Shown: positions 25,349 through 33,645, counted from the first letter of the stretch. The stretch: DNA of 64,000 bases from Flintibacter muris (GCF_943192995.1 NZ_CALPCP010000014.1:1-64000); one strand, 5' to 3'. Translations and numbers: made by a program. Notes: a model not told the origin generated them from the letters alone.

Positions 25349-26332
25349 TTACCGCCTGACACTTAATATCTTTTTCAGACCGCTGACACCGTAGCTCTTT
25401 TCCCGAGAAATGGGCAGCCACAGCACCTGGTCTATGAAGGGGCTGTCTTCCAGGAGGATGGAGAACAAGCGGTACATGAATTCGTCAGACACCAGGGCTG
25501 CCGTGCGGCAGTTGGGCCAAAAGTGTTGGCAGTAGTACTCCAGCGACTGCCGCACACCCCCCAGGATGACCCCCTCGCCGTAGGAGAAGCGCTGGGCCGG
25601 GGTGCCCTTACCGAAGGCATCCATAGCCCGGCAGATATACAAAGCCCGGTTGAACCCGAACTTTTGCAGGTTTTCATAGCCCTTGCGGACCATCTCCGGG
25701 TCCAGAGGGGAGCCGTCAGAGACCAGGACGGGAGAGAGGATCGTGTCCTTTTGGATGGCGTGGAACAGCTCACCGGTAAAGTTGGAGATGATATCGGCAA
25801 TCTGTTCCCCCTGGAGATAGGTGACGTGGGTGTGGGAGCCTGGCAGGATCATGGCCAGGTCTTTGGGCGCGCCCAGGCTCTGGAGCTCGTCCAGAGCTCC
25901 GATAATCTCAATCTCCTCCCCGCGCATATTGTTGACGTAGGTGATATCGTCATTGACCGTTTTCAGGCCGGGGATCAGAACGATCTCCCGGTGGAAGCAG
26001 GTGTCCTCCAGAAAAGGGACCAGGCTGTCTGCAAAGCCCTCCAGGGTGAGGGGGAGGGCCAGGTGGGGCACCTCTTTCAGCCCATAGGCGCAGGTAATCA
26101 TCCCCGAGGCGTAGATGGCGGAGATGTCCCCCTCCTCCAGGCTGTTGGCAGACAGCACGTGGTCATACAGCTCTTTCAGGCCCTCAATCAGCACCCGGTT
26201 GCTCCCGGAGATGGCGGAGTCTTTGGAGCCCACCGTTTTCTTTGCGGTGTACCGCACCTGAAAGTCCCGGTCCAGCAGATAGGCCCGGGTGTTGGAGGTG
26301 CCGGAGTCGTAGTAGAGAATATAGTCTTTCAT
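25349..26332 (-). CDS. dgoK: 2-dehydro-3-deoxygalactonokinase (DgoK family)
   Basis: 327 residues. DgoK phosphorylates 2-keto-3-deoxy-galactonate. The N-terminal actin-like phosphate loop YYDSGTSNTRAYLL, the SGMITCAYGLKEVPHL segment and ILPGSHTHVTYLQG fit the family. It is the last gene of the tctC-tctB-tctA-aldolase-kinase run and starts in an ATGA overlap with the aldolase, so the two act in sequence. Use of the gluconate epimer cannot be excluded. Confidence 0.82.
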   Translation of the reverse strand: MKDYILYYDSGTSNTRAYLLDRDFQVRYTAKKTVGSKDSAISGSNRVLIEGLKELYDHVLSANSLEEGDISAIYASGMITCAYGLKEVPHLALPLTLEGFADSLVPFLEDTCFHREIVLIPGLKTVNDDITYVNNMRGEEIEIIGALDELQSLGAPKDLAMILPGSHTHVTYLQGEQIADIISNFTGELFHAIQKDTILSPVLVSDGSPLDPEMVRKGYENLQKFGFNRALYICRAMDAFGKGTPAQRFSYGEGVILGGVRQSLEYYCQHFWPNCRTAALVSDEFMYRLFSILLEDSPFIDQVLWLPISREKSYGVSGLKKILSVRR

Positions 26333-26967
26333 CTCAGCTTCTCCCTGTAGGCCCGGGCGGTGGCGGTGATTTTGTCAAAGTGCCCCTCCTTCACCAGCAG
26401 GGGGCTGACCAGACTGCCTCCTACGCCCACGCCCACAGCCCCGGCCTGGATGAAATCGGCGCAGTTGTCCACGGTGATATTGCCCACCGCGCTGACAGGG
26501 ATGTGCTTTAAGGGGGCCTTCACCGCCTTGACGTAGGCAGGACCCAGCAGGCCGGCGGGGAAGAGCTTTACAATATCCGCTCCGCACTGGTAGGCGAAGG
26601 CGGTTTCGGTGGGGGTCATGGCGCCGGGGATAGACACCTTGCCCAGGGCCTTGGTGGCCCGGATGACCGCCTCGTCCACGTTGGGGGAGATCATATACTC
26701 CGCCCCGGCCTGGGCGGCCAGCTCCACCTGCTCTGCCGTCATCACGGTGCCCGCCCCCAGGCAGACAGCATCTCCCAGCTCCGACTTGATGGCCCGGAGG
26801 GAGGCCAGGGTCTCCTCCAGGTTGGTCTGGTCAAAGGTGACCTCAATGCAGCTTACGCCGCCCTCTGCCAGGGCGCGGGCCAAATCCACAATCTGAGCGC
26901 TGGAGATGCCCCGGACAATGGCGATAATTTTTTCCGCGTAAATGCGGTCCAGAACGGACTGTGCCAT
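26329..26967 (-). CDS. KDPG/KDPGal aldolase
   Basis: 212 residues, class I Eda/DgoA family. It cleaves 2-keto-3-deoxy-6-phospho-gluconate or -galactonate to pyruvate and glyceraldehyde 3-phosphate. The Schiff-base lysine lies in CGADIVKLFPAG (about 142-153) and the catalytic Glu in CIEVTFD. Overlaps the dgoK-like kinase by 4 nt, which suggests the galactonate branch. Confidence 0.9.
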   Translation of the reverse strand: MAQSVLDRIYAEKIIAIVRGISSAQIVDLARALAEGGVSCIEVTFDQTNLEETLASLRAIKSELGDAVCLGAGTVMTAEQVELAAQAGAEYMISPNVDEAVIRATKALGKVSIPGAMTPTETAFAYQCGADIVKLFPAGLLGPAYVKAVKAPLKHIPVSAVGNITVDNCADFIQAGAVGVGVGGSLVSPLLVKEGHFDKITATARAYREKLR

Positions 26968-26985
26968 AGGTAATTCCTCCTTGTC

Positions 26986-27026
26986 AAAAAGGCGGGCAGA
27001 GCGCCGCCAGAGGGGGCGCTCCGCCG
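26986..27026 (-). terminator. Stem-loop between tctA and the aldolase gene
   Basis: On the minus strand an imperfect GGCGGAGCGCC / GGCGCTCTGCC stem is followed by TTTTTGACAAGG, just before the aldolase ribosome site. It could lower transcription into the aldolase-kinase pair relative to the transporter. Confidence 0.5.
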
Positions 27027-27035
27027 CAAAACAGA

Positions 27036-28520
27036 TTATGCCGCTTTTTTCCGGAACAGCAGGGCTTTGATCTTACCGCCAAACAGGCTGATGATAATCA
27101 GGGCGATAAAGAACCAGCAGATTACGGAGTTGAAGAACACGGTGGGGTCGCCGCCGGACTTCAGCAGAGCAGTGCGGAAGTTCTTCTCGGCCATGGGGCC
27201 CAGAATCAGGCCCAGGATGGCGGGGCTGGTGGGCACCTTGACCTTGGCCAGGAAGTAGCCCACAATGCCGGCGATGAGCATGACCCACACGTCAAACAGG
27301 CTGTTTTTCATGGCGTAGGAGCCGATGACGCACAGCACAAAGATGGCGGGGGTGAGGATGACCTTGGGCACGCTGAGTACCTTGGTAAACAGGCGGATAC
27401 CGGCAAAGCCGAACAGGCACATCAGGGTGTTGGCAATGAACATGCCCAGGAAGATGGTATACACCAGCACCTTGTTGGTGTTGAACAGCATGGGGCCGGG
27501 GGTGAGGCCCTGGATGGTGAGAGCGCCGATCATAATGGCGGTAACCGCGTCTCCGGGGACGCCCAGGGTGAGCATGGGGATCATAGCTCCGCCGGTAACG
27601 CCGTTGTTGCCGCCCTCGGGGCCGGAGATGGCTTCCACCGAGCCCTTGCCGAACAGCTCAGGCTCCTTGGCGACAGACCGGGCCACGTTGTAACCCACAA
27701 AGGAGCCGATATCCGCGCCCGCGCCGGGGATGATGCCGATAAAGGTGCCAATCAGGCCGGTGAGGGGGGCAATGCGGATGATCTTTTTTAGATCTTCCTT
27801 TCTGGGGAGGATGTTGGTCAGCTTTGCCTGGACCTCCTCCTCGCTGAAAATATCCTCAATATTCTCAAACGCCTGGCTCATGGCGAACAGGCCGATCATA
27901 ATGGGGATGTAGCTGATGCCGCCCATAAAGTTGAAGTTGCCCTCTGGGGCGAAGCGGATATAGCTGGTAACGCTGTCGATACCCACACAGGCCACCAGAA
28001 TGCCCAGACAGCCGCAGATCAGGCCCTTTTCAATGTCTTCACCGGAGATGTTGCCGATAATGCACAGGCCGAACACGGCCAGCAGGAAGAACTCAGCGGA
28101 GCTGAACTTCAAAGCCAGCTTGGCCAGCAGAGGACTGATGAGCCACAGACAGGCCACAGAGACAAGGCCGCCCAGGTAGCTGGACAGGGTGGCGGTGCCT
28201 AGGGCCCGGCCGGCCTCGCCCTTCTGGGCCAGGGTGTAGCCGTCAATGGCGGTGGCGGCGGAGGCGGGGGTGCCGGGGGTGTGCAGCAGCACGGCGGAGA
28301 TGGAGCCGCCGTAGATGGCGCCGCAGTAGATGCCCAGCAGCATCAGGATACCCTGGGCGGCGTCCATGCCGAAGGTCATGGGCAGCAGCAGGGCCACGCC
28401 CATGGTAGCGGTCAGGCCGGGCAGCGCCCCAATGCAGATGCCGGACAGCACGCCGATGGCCATATACAGAAAGACCATAGGGGTCAGACTGGTCGTAAAA
28501 ATCTCAACTAATAAGCTCAT
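27036..28520 (-). CDS. tctA: Tripartite tricarboxylate-type transporter large membrane subunit (TctA)
   Basis: 494 residues, about 11-12 membrane segments. Hallmark glycine/proline motifs are present near the start (GALPGLTATMGVALLLP; GAIYGGSISAVLLHTPGTPASAAT) and in the second half (GIIPGAGADIGSFVGYN; GNNGVTGGAMIPMLTLGVPGD). Forms the ion-driven channel for an organic acid bound by TctC. The acid is not citrate for certain; neighbours suggest a sugar acid. Confidence 0.93.
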   Translation of the reverse strand: MSLLVEIFTTSLTPMVFLYMAIGVLSGICIGALPGLTATMGVALLLPMTFGMDAAQGILMLLGIYCGAIYGGSISAVLLHTPGTPASAATAIDGYTLAQKGEAGRALGTATLSSYLGGLVSVACLWLISPLLAKLALKFSSAEFFLLAVFGLCIIGNISGEDIEKGLICGCLGILVACVGIDSVTSYIRFAPEGNFNFMGGISYIPIMIGLFAMSQAFENIEDIFSEEEVQAKLTNILPRKEDLKKIIRIAPLTGLIGTFIGIIPGAGADIGSFVGYNVARSVAKEPELFGKGSVEAISGPEGGNNGVTGGAMIPMLTLGVPGDAVTAIMIGALTIQGLTPGPMLFNTNKVLVYTIFLGMFIANTLMCLFGFAGIRLFTKVLSVPKVILTPAIFVLCVIGSYAMKNSLFDVWVMLIAGIVGYFLAKVKVPTSPAILGLILGPMAEKNFRTALLKSGGDPTVFFNSVICWFFIALIIISLFGGKIKALLFRKKAA

Positions 28521-28535
28521 GAACGTCCCTCCTTC

Positions 28536-29003
28536 TTAAATTGTGAAGATGCCGAAGGTATGCACCGGCACGTTCAGCAGGAAGCGGAAGGCACAGTACA
28601 CCACCATGGTGATGGCGGCGGCAATGACTACGGTGATTACGGGGTTCTTTTTGGCAAACCACTGGATGAAAATCAGCTCCAGCACAAAGGTGGCGATAAT
28701 AAAGCCCAGAAAGGGCAGCAGCAGCAGATAGACCATCAAAATGCCCATGGTGAGGTACACCCGGCGGGTGCCGGTGGTCCACAGCTCAATTTTGCTGTCC
28801 TTTTCTGGGGGCATTTTCAGGGTGCGGAAGAGCAGGATGGCCGTACAGGCCAGCAGGACGATGGAAATGACGATGGGCCACAGACCAGGACCGGGAACGC
28901 CGGTGCCGTAGTCGGCCGCCTTGGGATACCCGGAGGCCATGGCAATCACGCCTATGCCCAGTACCGCACAGATGGCGGCTAAGACCAGGTTGCCTTTTTT
29001 CAT
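28536..29003 (-). CDS. tctB: Tripartite tricarboxylate-type transporter small subunit (TctB)
   Basis: 155 residues with four hydrophobic segments (6-24, 39-57, 78-110, 118-141), the usual size and layout of TctB. Lies between tctC and tctA, 15 nt upstream of tctA. Family is weakly conserved, so context carries much of the call. Confidence 0.85.
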   Translation of the reverse strand: MKKGNLVLAAICAVLGIGVIAMASGYPKAADYGTGVPGPGLWPIVISIVLLACTAILLFRTLKMPPEKDSKIELWTTGTRRVYLTMGILMVYLLLLPFLGFIIATFVLELIFIQWFAKKNPVITVVIAAAITMVVYCAFRFLLNVPVHTFGIFTI

Positions 29004-29034
29004 ACGTTTTCTCCCTCTAAATCATCAAAATGGG

Positions 29035-29072
29035 GGGCCGGGAAGCGGAAGCCTTAGCCCGCTCCCCGGCCC
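29035..29072 (-). terminator. Stem-loop between tctC and tctB
   Basis: GGGCCGGGgAGCGG and CCGCTtCCCGGCCC arms on the minus strand, no strong T-tract. Like the loop at 20862, it follows a binding-protein gene and likely favours tctC mRNA. Confidence 0.5.
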
Positions 29073-29104
29073 GTCAAGTGCCAATGGTGCTATGGATCAG
29101 ATTA

Positions 29105-30154
29105 TTAGCCGATCTTCAGGCCCAGATCCTCCACCAGGCCGGTGTACAGCTCCAGCTGCTCGCCGATCATGGTGTTGAAGGACTCGCCGTCCATAATGTC
29201 GATCACGTTGTTGGTGTTGGCCATGAACTCCTTGAAGGCATCGGAATCGGCGGCCTCAGAGAAGATGCGGTACAGCTCGTCCACCACTTCGTCGGGAGTG
29301 GAGGCGGGAACGCCCAGGCCGCGCCAGGTACCCAGAACGGCGTCATAGCCGCACTCCTTGCAGGTGGGCACGTCGGGGATGGCCTCCAGACGGTCGTTGG
29401 CCATAACGGCCAGCACCTTCAGGTCGCCGGACTGGACAAAGCTGTTGACCTCGGCGTAGGACACGGCCACGGCGTCGATATGGCCGCCCAGCAGGTCGGT
29501 GATGGCGCCGTTGGCGCCGTCGTAGCCCACGTGGTTGAACTCAGTGCCGGCGGTCTTGGCCAGGCCGGCGGCGGCCAGGTGCCAGATGGCGCCGATGCCG
29601 GAGTTGCCAACCTGAACCTTGTTGGTCTTGGAGTACTCAATGAAGTCCTCCAGGGTGTCAAAGCGGTCGTCGTCAGCCTTCACGGTGATGGCGGAGGCGG
29701 CGGAGTTGACCATCATGATGGGCTTGAACTGGGAGTAGGTCAGGCCGGCGTTGTTGCCCATGGCCTCCAGGGTGGCCAGCTCAACGGTAATCATGGTGAC
29801 GATAGAGCCGTCGTTGGCGGCCTGAGCGCCGTACAGCATGCCGGTGGCGCCGCCCGCGCCGGAGCGGTTCTCCACGGTGATGTTCTTAAAGCTGCCCTTG
29901 GCCGCGTCGGCCAGGCCGCGCATCACGGCGTCGGTGCCGCCGCCCGCGTCGTAGGGAACAATGCAGGTGACGCTCAGGTTGGACAGGTCCACGCCGTCGC
30001 TGGCGCCGGAACCGGCGGTGCTGTTGCCGCTGGTGCTGGGAGTGCTGGGGGTGTTGTTGTTGTTGTTGTTGTTGTTGCCGCCGCCGCCGCAGGCCGTGAG
30101 GGACAGGGCCGTGGCCAGCGCCAGAGCAAGCGCGGTAATCTTCTTCATCTTCAT
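29105..30154 (-). CDS. tctC: TctC/Bug-family substrate-binding lipoprotein
   Basis: 349 residues. Signal peptide ending ALSLTACGGG, then a linker with eight Asn in a row and Thr/Ser/Pro/Gly, then the Bug fold: CIVPYDAGGGTDAVMRGLAD (ligand-binding loop), NRSGAGGATG and GHIDAVAVSYAE. Binds a carboxylate outside the cell. I start at the ATG at 30154 (AGAGG upstream) rather than an upstream codon. First gene of the transporter operon. Confidence 0.9.
   Translation of the reverse strand: MKMKKITALALALATALSLTACGGGGNNNNNNNNTPSTPSTSGNSTAGSGASDGVDLSNLSVTCIVPYDAGGGTDAVMRGLADAAKGSFKNITVENRSGAGGATGMLYGAQAANDGSIVTMITVELATLEAMGNNAGLTYSQFKPIMMVNSAASAITVKADDDRFDTLEDFIEYSKTNKVQVGNSGIGAIWHLAAAGLAKTAGTEFNHVGYDGANGAITDLLGGHIDAVAVSYAEVNSFVQSGDLKVLAVMANDRLEAIPDVPTCKECGYDAVLGTWRGLGVPASTPDEVVDELYRIFSEAADSDAFKEFMANTNNVIDIMDGESFNTMIGEQLELYTGLVEDLGLKIG
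30053..30076. repeat. (GTT)8 microsatellite in tctC
   Basis: Eight exact GTT units on the plus strand encode the Asn8 linker on the minus strand. Length change would keep the reading frame, so it could vary the linker but not switch the gene off. Confidence 0.9.
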
Positions 30155-30182
30155 ACTTCTACCTCTTTCCAATAAAGTTTGG

Positions 30183-30213
30183 TATATATTTGACATCCGT
30201 GAGGATGGTCAAA
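30183..30213 (-). promoter_or_regulatory. tctC promoter with inverted repeat
   Basis: Minus-strand -35 TTGACC (30207-30212), 18-bp spacer, -10 TATATA (30183-30188). An inverted repeat TTTGACATCC...GGATGGTCAAA (30189-30213) covers the -35 and spacer and looks like an operator. Confidence 0.6.
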
Positions 30214-30227
30214 CCGAAGGTCCTTCT

Positions 30228-30271
30228 CCTGCGGGTTTCCCGCAGGAGGGACAGAGGGCGCGCCCTCTGTC
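30228..30271 (-). terminator. Two palindromes after kdgK
   Basis: CTCCTGCGGG-TTT-CCCGCAGGAG-type hairpin (about 30225-30247) and ACAGAGGGCGCGCCCTCTGT (about 30250-30269) stand between kdgK and the tctC promoter. They probably end the kdgK transcript, though neither has a clear T-tract. Confidence 0.45.
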
Positions 30272-30367
30272 AAGATTGATTCCTGTGTTATGATACTATA
30301 AACCGCCCAGGCAGTCAACCGGTGTATGGAAGTTTTTGGTCGTTTTGCCCGGATACACCGGCTGGTG

Positions 30368-31393
30368 TTACCGCTGGATACGGCCGGAGCCGTCGCCGCC
30401 GGCCAACTTCTCCACCTCGGCAAGGGTGACCATGTTGTAGTCGCCCTCAATAGAGTGCTTCAAAGCGGAGGCCGCCACTGCGAACTCCACCGCCTCCTGG
30501 GTGGTCTTGCCGTGGGTCAGGGAGTAGATCAGGCCGCCGCCGAAGGAGTCGCCGCCGCCCACCCGGTCAATGATGTGCAGGTCGTACTTCTTGGAGAAGC
30601 AGTACTCGTCCTTGGCCACGTTGTACAGCATGGCGGACCAGCCGTTGTCAAAGGCGGAGTGGCTCTCACGCAGGGTGATGGCCACCATCTCAAAGCCGAA
30701 TTTGCCGGCCAGCTGCTTGGCTACGGACTTGTAGCCCTCGTGATTCAGGGAACCGGCGTAGATGTCGGTGGCCTCGGCCTCAATGCCGAACACGTCCTTG
30801 GCGTCCTCCTCGTTGGAGATACACACGTCCACATACTGGCACAGGTCGGTCATAGCCTCCCGGGCCTGGTCCCGGGTCCACAGCTTGCCCCGGTAGTTCA
30901 GGTCGCAGCTGATCTTGATGCCCTTGGCCTTAGCGGCCTTGCAGGCCTCCCGGCAGATGTCCACCACGTTGGGGCCCAGGGCCGGGGTGATGCCGGTGAA
31001 GTGGAACCACTCTACACCCTCAAAGATGGCATCCCAGTCGAAGTCGGCGGTGGTGGCCTCCTGGATGGCGGAGTGGGCCCGGTCGTAGATGCACACAGAG
31101 CCCCGCTGGGAGGCGCCCTTCTCGTTGAAGTAGATACCCACACGGTCGCCCCCCCGGACGATCTTGCTGGTGTCCACGCCATAGCGGCGCAGGGAGTTCA
31201 CCGCCGCCTGGCCGATAGCGTGGGCGGGCAGCTTGGTGACATAGGAGACATCCATGCCGTAGTTGGCCAGAGAGACGGCCACGTTGGCCTCGCCGCCGCC
31301 GAAGGTGAATTCCAGGTGGTCAGCCTGGACAAAACGCTCATAGTTGTAGGGCTGGAGCCGGATCATCAGCTCACCGAAGGTTACCACTTTCAT
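30368..31393 (-). CDS. kdgK: 2-dehydro-3-deoxygluconokinase (PfkB family)
   Basis: 341 residues. Phosphorylates 2-keto-3-deoxygluconate. PfkB marks: GGGEANVAVSLANYG near the N terminus and DRVGGGDSFGGGLIYSL with the catalytic Asp near residue 290. The MIRLQPYNYERFVQAD segment fits KdgK rather than ribokinase or fructokinase. Lies between the transporter operon and the second aldolase, separated from the latter by a palindromic repeat. Confidence 0.85.
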   Translation of the reverse strand: MKVVTFGELMIRLQPYNYERFVQADHLEFTFGGGEANVAVSLANYGMDVSYVTKLPAHAIGQAAVNSLRRYGVDTSKIVRGGDRVGIYFNEKGASQRGSVCIYDRAHSAIQEATTADFDWDAIFEGVEWFHFTGITPALGPNVVDICREACKAAKAKGIKISCDLNYRGKLWTRDQAREAMTDLCQYVDVCISNEEDAKDVFGIEAEATDIYAGSLNHEGYKSVAKQLAGKFGFEMVAITLRESHSAFDNGWSAMLYNVAKDEYCFSKKYDLHIIDRVGGGDSFGGGLIYSLTHGKTTQEAVEFAVAASALKHSIEGDYNMVTLAEVEKLAGGDGSGRIQR

Positions 31394-31421
31394 GATTATG
31401 TTCCTCCTAAAATAATTTTGG

Positions 31422-31497
31422 CAGGGGCGGCCTGTGGCCGCCCGCTCTCAAAACCCACTCTGTGATCTTGATCGGGCGGCCACAGGCCGCCCCTGCA
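31422..31497. repeat. GC-rich palindromic repeat pair
   Basis: Two opposed GGGGCGGCCTGTGGCCGCCC copies 30 nt apart, between kdgK and the aldolase gene. The pair forms a long perfect stem. Confidence 0.85.
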
Positions 31498-31524
31498 GAA
31501 TGGCGTCAGAGATGGAAAAGGCAA

Positions 31525-32469
31525 TTATTTCTGCACCAGATGGAGGGCAAAACCGCCCACCTCGCCCTTGAGGTAGATGGCTTTGGGCTTGCGGGTGGAC
31601 TCGTCGAACTCCACGCCCTGGCGGCTCAGGTGGTAGACGGCCCGGTCCAGACTGTTGGTGGAAATGGCGATATGGCCATTCCTGCCCAGATAGGGGGCCT
31701 TCATGCACTCCACGGCGCTTCCGGCGAAGATGGAGCTGCTGCCCGGCTTGTAGTCAAAGCCGAAGAAGGCGCACAGGGTCTTGGCCGCCCGCTGGGCCTC
31801 CACCTCGTTCTCACAGTTGATGCCCACGTGAGCCAGGGAGAAGCCAAGCATGGTCTTCACCGCCTCCTTGCTGATGGCGGTGATCTCGTCCCATTTCTCC
31901 TCCTCAATCAGCTCCTTCTTGCACATCCAGGTTCCGCCCACGGCCACGATCTGGTTGTAGCCCAGGTAGTCGTTGACGTTTTTGGAGTTGACGCCGCCGG
32001 TACACATCCATTTGCAGCCCTTCAGCGCCGCGCCGATATTCTTCAGCATGGCCACGCCGCCGTTGGCCTCGGCGGGGAAAAACTTCACCACCTCGCAGCC
32101 CTGATTCATGGCCTGCTGCATCTCGCCGGCGGTGGAGGTGCCGGGCACCATGATGCCGCCCTTGTCAATGACATGCTGGGTGACCTTGGGGTCGTAGCCA
32201 GGAGCCACAATAAAGGTGGCGCCGGCGGCCATAGCCCGGTCGGCCTGCTGGGTGGTGAGCACGGTGCCAGCGCCCAGCACCATCTCGGGGACCTCCTTGG
32301 CAATGGCGCGGATGGCGTCCTCGGCGGCGGCGGTGCGGAAGGTGACCTCGGCTGCGGGCAGTCCGCCGGCGGCCAGGGCCTTGGCCAGCGAGACAGCCTT
32401 GCCGGCGTCGTCAATGGCGATAACGGGAACGATACCGATGTTGGAAAGGGTTTGAAGAATTTCATTCAT
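31525..32469 (-). CDS. KDPG aldolase fused to a C-terminal VOC-like domain
   Basis: 314 residues. Residues 1-205 are an Eda-type aldolase (AAEVTFRT with catalytic Glu; GCEVVKFFPAEANGG with the Schiff-base Lys; VPGTSTAGEMQQAM). Residues 215-314 add a second fold (LAHVGINCENEVEAQRAAKT...NGHIAISTNSLDRAVYHLSRQG) resembling glyoxalase/VOC domains. Such fusions occur in gut Clostridia; the added domain might bind metal or the keto acid, unproven. Pairs logically with kdgK. A consensus-like promoter and operator lie upstream. Confidence 0.87.
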   Translation of the reverse strand: MNEILQTLSNIGIVPVIAIDDAGKAVSLAKALAAGGLPAAEVTFRTAAAEDAIRAIAKEVPEMVLGAGTVLTTQQADRAMAAGATFIVAPGYDPKVTQHVIDKGGIMVPGTSTAGEMQQAMNQGCEVVKFFPAEANGGVAMLKNIGAALKGCKWMCTGGVNSKNVNDYLGYNQIVAVGGTWMCKKELIEEEKWDEITAISKEAVKTMLGFSLAHVGINCENEVEAQRAAKTLCAFFGFDYKPGSSSIFAGSAVECMKAPYLGRNGHIAISTNSLDRAVYHLSRQGVEFDESTRKPKAIYLKGEVGGFALHLVQK

Positions 32470-32532
32470 AATGGTTTCTCCTCCAAATAATTTAATCCTG
32501 CGGCTCGCTTAATCTTTGTTCGCTATGCCTCT

Positions 32533-32560
32533 ATTATACAACTTGCATACTAGAATACAA
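32533..32560 (-). promoter_or_regulatory. Promoter and GntR-like operator of the aldolase-VOC gene
   Basis: Minus-strand -35 TTGTAT (32555-32560), 16-bp spacer, -10 TATAAT (32533-32538). The near-perfect palindrome TTGCATACTAGAATACAA (32543-32560) covers the -35 and spacer. Its form suits a GntR/FadR-type repressor, though none is encoded in the window. Confidence 0.6.
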
Positions 32561-32678
32561 TCGGCGGATTGGCAGAAATAAAAGCAGTTTTTTTGTGTAA
32601 AATACCTATACTCCCAATTTTATATTCCATCTTCGCCATAATAAGGCCAAGGGCCGCAGGATCTATAGACTGCCATTG

Positions 32679-32722
32679 CAGGGGCGGCCTGTGCCCGCCT
32701 GTCACAGGCCGCCCCTGCAGAT
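32679..32722. repeat. GC-rich palindromic repeat pair
   Basis: CAGGGGCGGCCTGTGCCCG and its opposed copy, in the gap between the aldolase-VOC gene and the HTH gene. Confidence 0.8.
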
Positions 32723-32776
32723 TCCGCGTCAGTAATTTTGAAGCTTGCAAAAGGACGGGCATGAGTTTTTGACAAG

Positions 32777-32807
32777 CAAAAATCCCGGCCTTGCGGCCGG
32801 GATTTCT
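32777..32807 (-). terminator. Terminator of the 108-aa HTH gene
   Basis: AAATCCCGGCC-GCAA-GGCCGGGATTTTT on the minus strand, directly after the stop. Strong intrinsic terminator. Confidence 0.85.
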
Positions 32808-33134
32808 TTATAGTTTATGCGCCGCCACCCAGTCAACAAAATCACTGACCAGTTCCAGCTGTCTGCCGTCCAGCGCACGCAGCTTGTCCGCCACTGCCTT
32901 CCACTCCTCCCCAGGCCATTTGCCGCTGCCCACCAGAAATTCATCCGGCGTGGTATCCAAAGCGGCGGCCAGCTTCATGATCGTCTCGGTGGAGGGAATG
33001 GATTTAGCCCGTTCAATGTTCGACATATGCTGATTACTGATATCTACGCGCTCTGCAATTTGCTCCTGTGTCAGATTCAAACTCTTCCTGCGCTTCTTTA
33101 TTCTGACTCCAATCAAACTGTAATCCAAAGTCAT
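32808..33134 (-). CDS. Small XRE-family regulator
   Basis: 108 residues. HTH at 10-63 (RRKSLNLTQEQIAERVDISNQHMSNIERAKSIPS), followed by DEFLVGSG and a short C-terminal helical part. I start at the ATG at 33134 with GGGAGG upstream. Divergent from a small unknown gene at 33272, the same arrangement as at 36.7-37.3 and 46.9-47.5 kb. Confidence 0.85.
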   Translation of the reverse strand: MTLDYSLIGVRIKKRRKSLNLTQEQIAERVDISNQHMSNIERAKSIPSTETIMKLAAALDTTPDEFLVGSGKWPGEEWKAVADKLRALDGRQLELVSDFVDWVAAHKL

Positions 33135-33209
33135 ACGAACCCCTCCCTTACCAACATCATACTGAGAAGGGTTTGCATATTTAATCATTTTAAAGCAGGA
33201 AAATATTTA

Positions 33210-33238
33210 TTGACTTATAGTAAAACTGAAATTATAAT
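33210..33238 (+). promoter_or_regulatory. Promoter of the 97-aa gene
   Basis: TTGACT (33210-33215), 17 bp, TATAAT (33233-33238). AAACTGA...TCAGTTT around the -10 is a possible operator for the divergent HTH protein. Confidence 0.65.
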
Positions 33239-33271
33239 AGGATTATCAGTTTATAGATTGAAGGGATCGTC

Positions 33272-33565
33272 ATGTATCAAAAAATGTACCACATACTGTT
33301 CAACGCCATCACTAACGCCATAGAGAAGTTAGAGTGGCAAGATTATCAGGCGGCGATGGCCCTTTTGGAGGCGGGCTGTCTGGATGCGGAAGATGTTTAT
33401 ATGATGCAGGGCCCTGAACTGTCCGTGTCTTCTAAGGACACGCCGCCTTCTGTCTGCTGTCCTATGTGGTGCCTTCAAAACGGATCACCGGAGTTTAAAA
33501 AAGAGCTGGCCCAGATGATGGAAAATGGCCTGGATGATGATGAGGAGGAGGAGGAAGAGCCTTAA
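33272..33565 (+). CDS. Small acidic protein, function unknown
   Basis: 97 residues. An N-terminal helical part (YHILFNAITNAIEKLEWQDYQAAMALLEAGCLDAEDVYM) that reminds me of short clostridial proteins of unknown role, and a very acidic end with ten Asp/Glu in a row. Two adjacent cysteines in SVCCPMWC. AAGGG precedes the ATG. Divergent from the HTH gene; its own terminator follows. Confidence 0.7.
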   Translation: MYQKMYHILFNAITNAIEKLEWQDYQAAMALLEAGCLDAEDVYMMQGPELSVSSKDTPPSVCCPMWCLQNGSPEFKKELAQMMENGLDDDEEEEEEP

Positions 33566-33580
33566 AGCTTACAGCAAAGC

Positions 33581-33612
33581 GCAAAAATCCCGGCCAAAAG
33601 GCCGGGATTTCG
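33581..33612. terminator. Terminator of the 97-aa gene
   Basis: AAATCCCGGCC-AAAA-GGCCGGGATTT. The arms are identical to those of the terminator at 32777, so one module edge may be a copy of the other. Confidence 0.8.
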
Positions 33613-33645
33613 AACAAATTCAGAATTTCTGACAGCGAAGCTGTA

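Noticed and set aside
30053-30076. Phase-variable switch in tctC
   Set aside because: The repeat unit is three bases, so slippage changes the Asn count without altering the frame.
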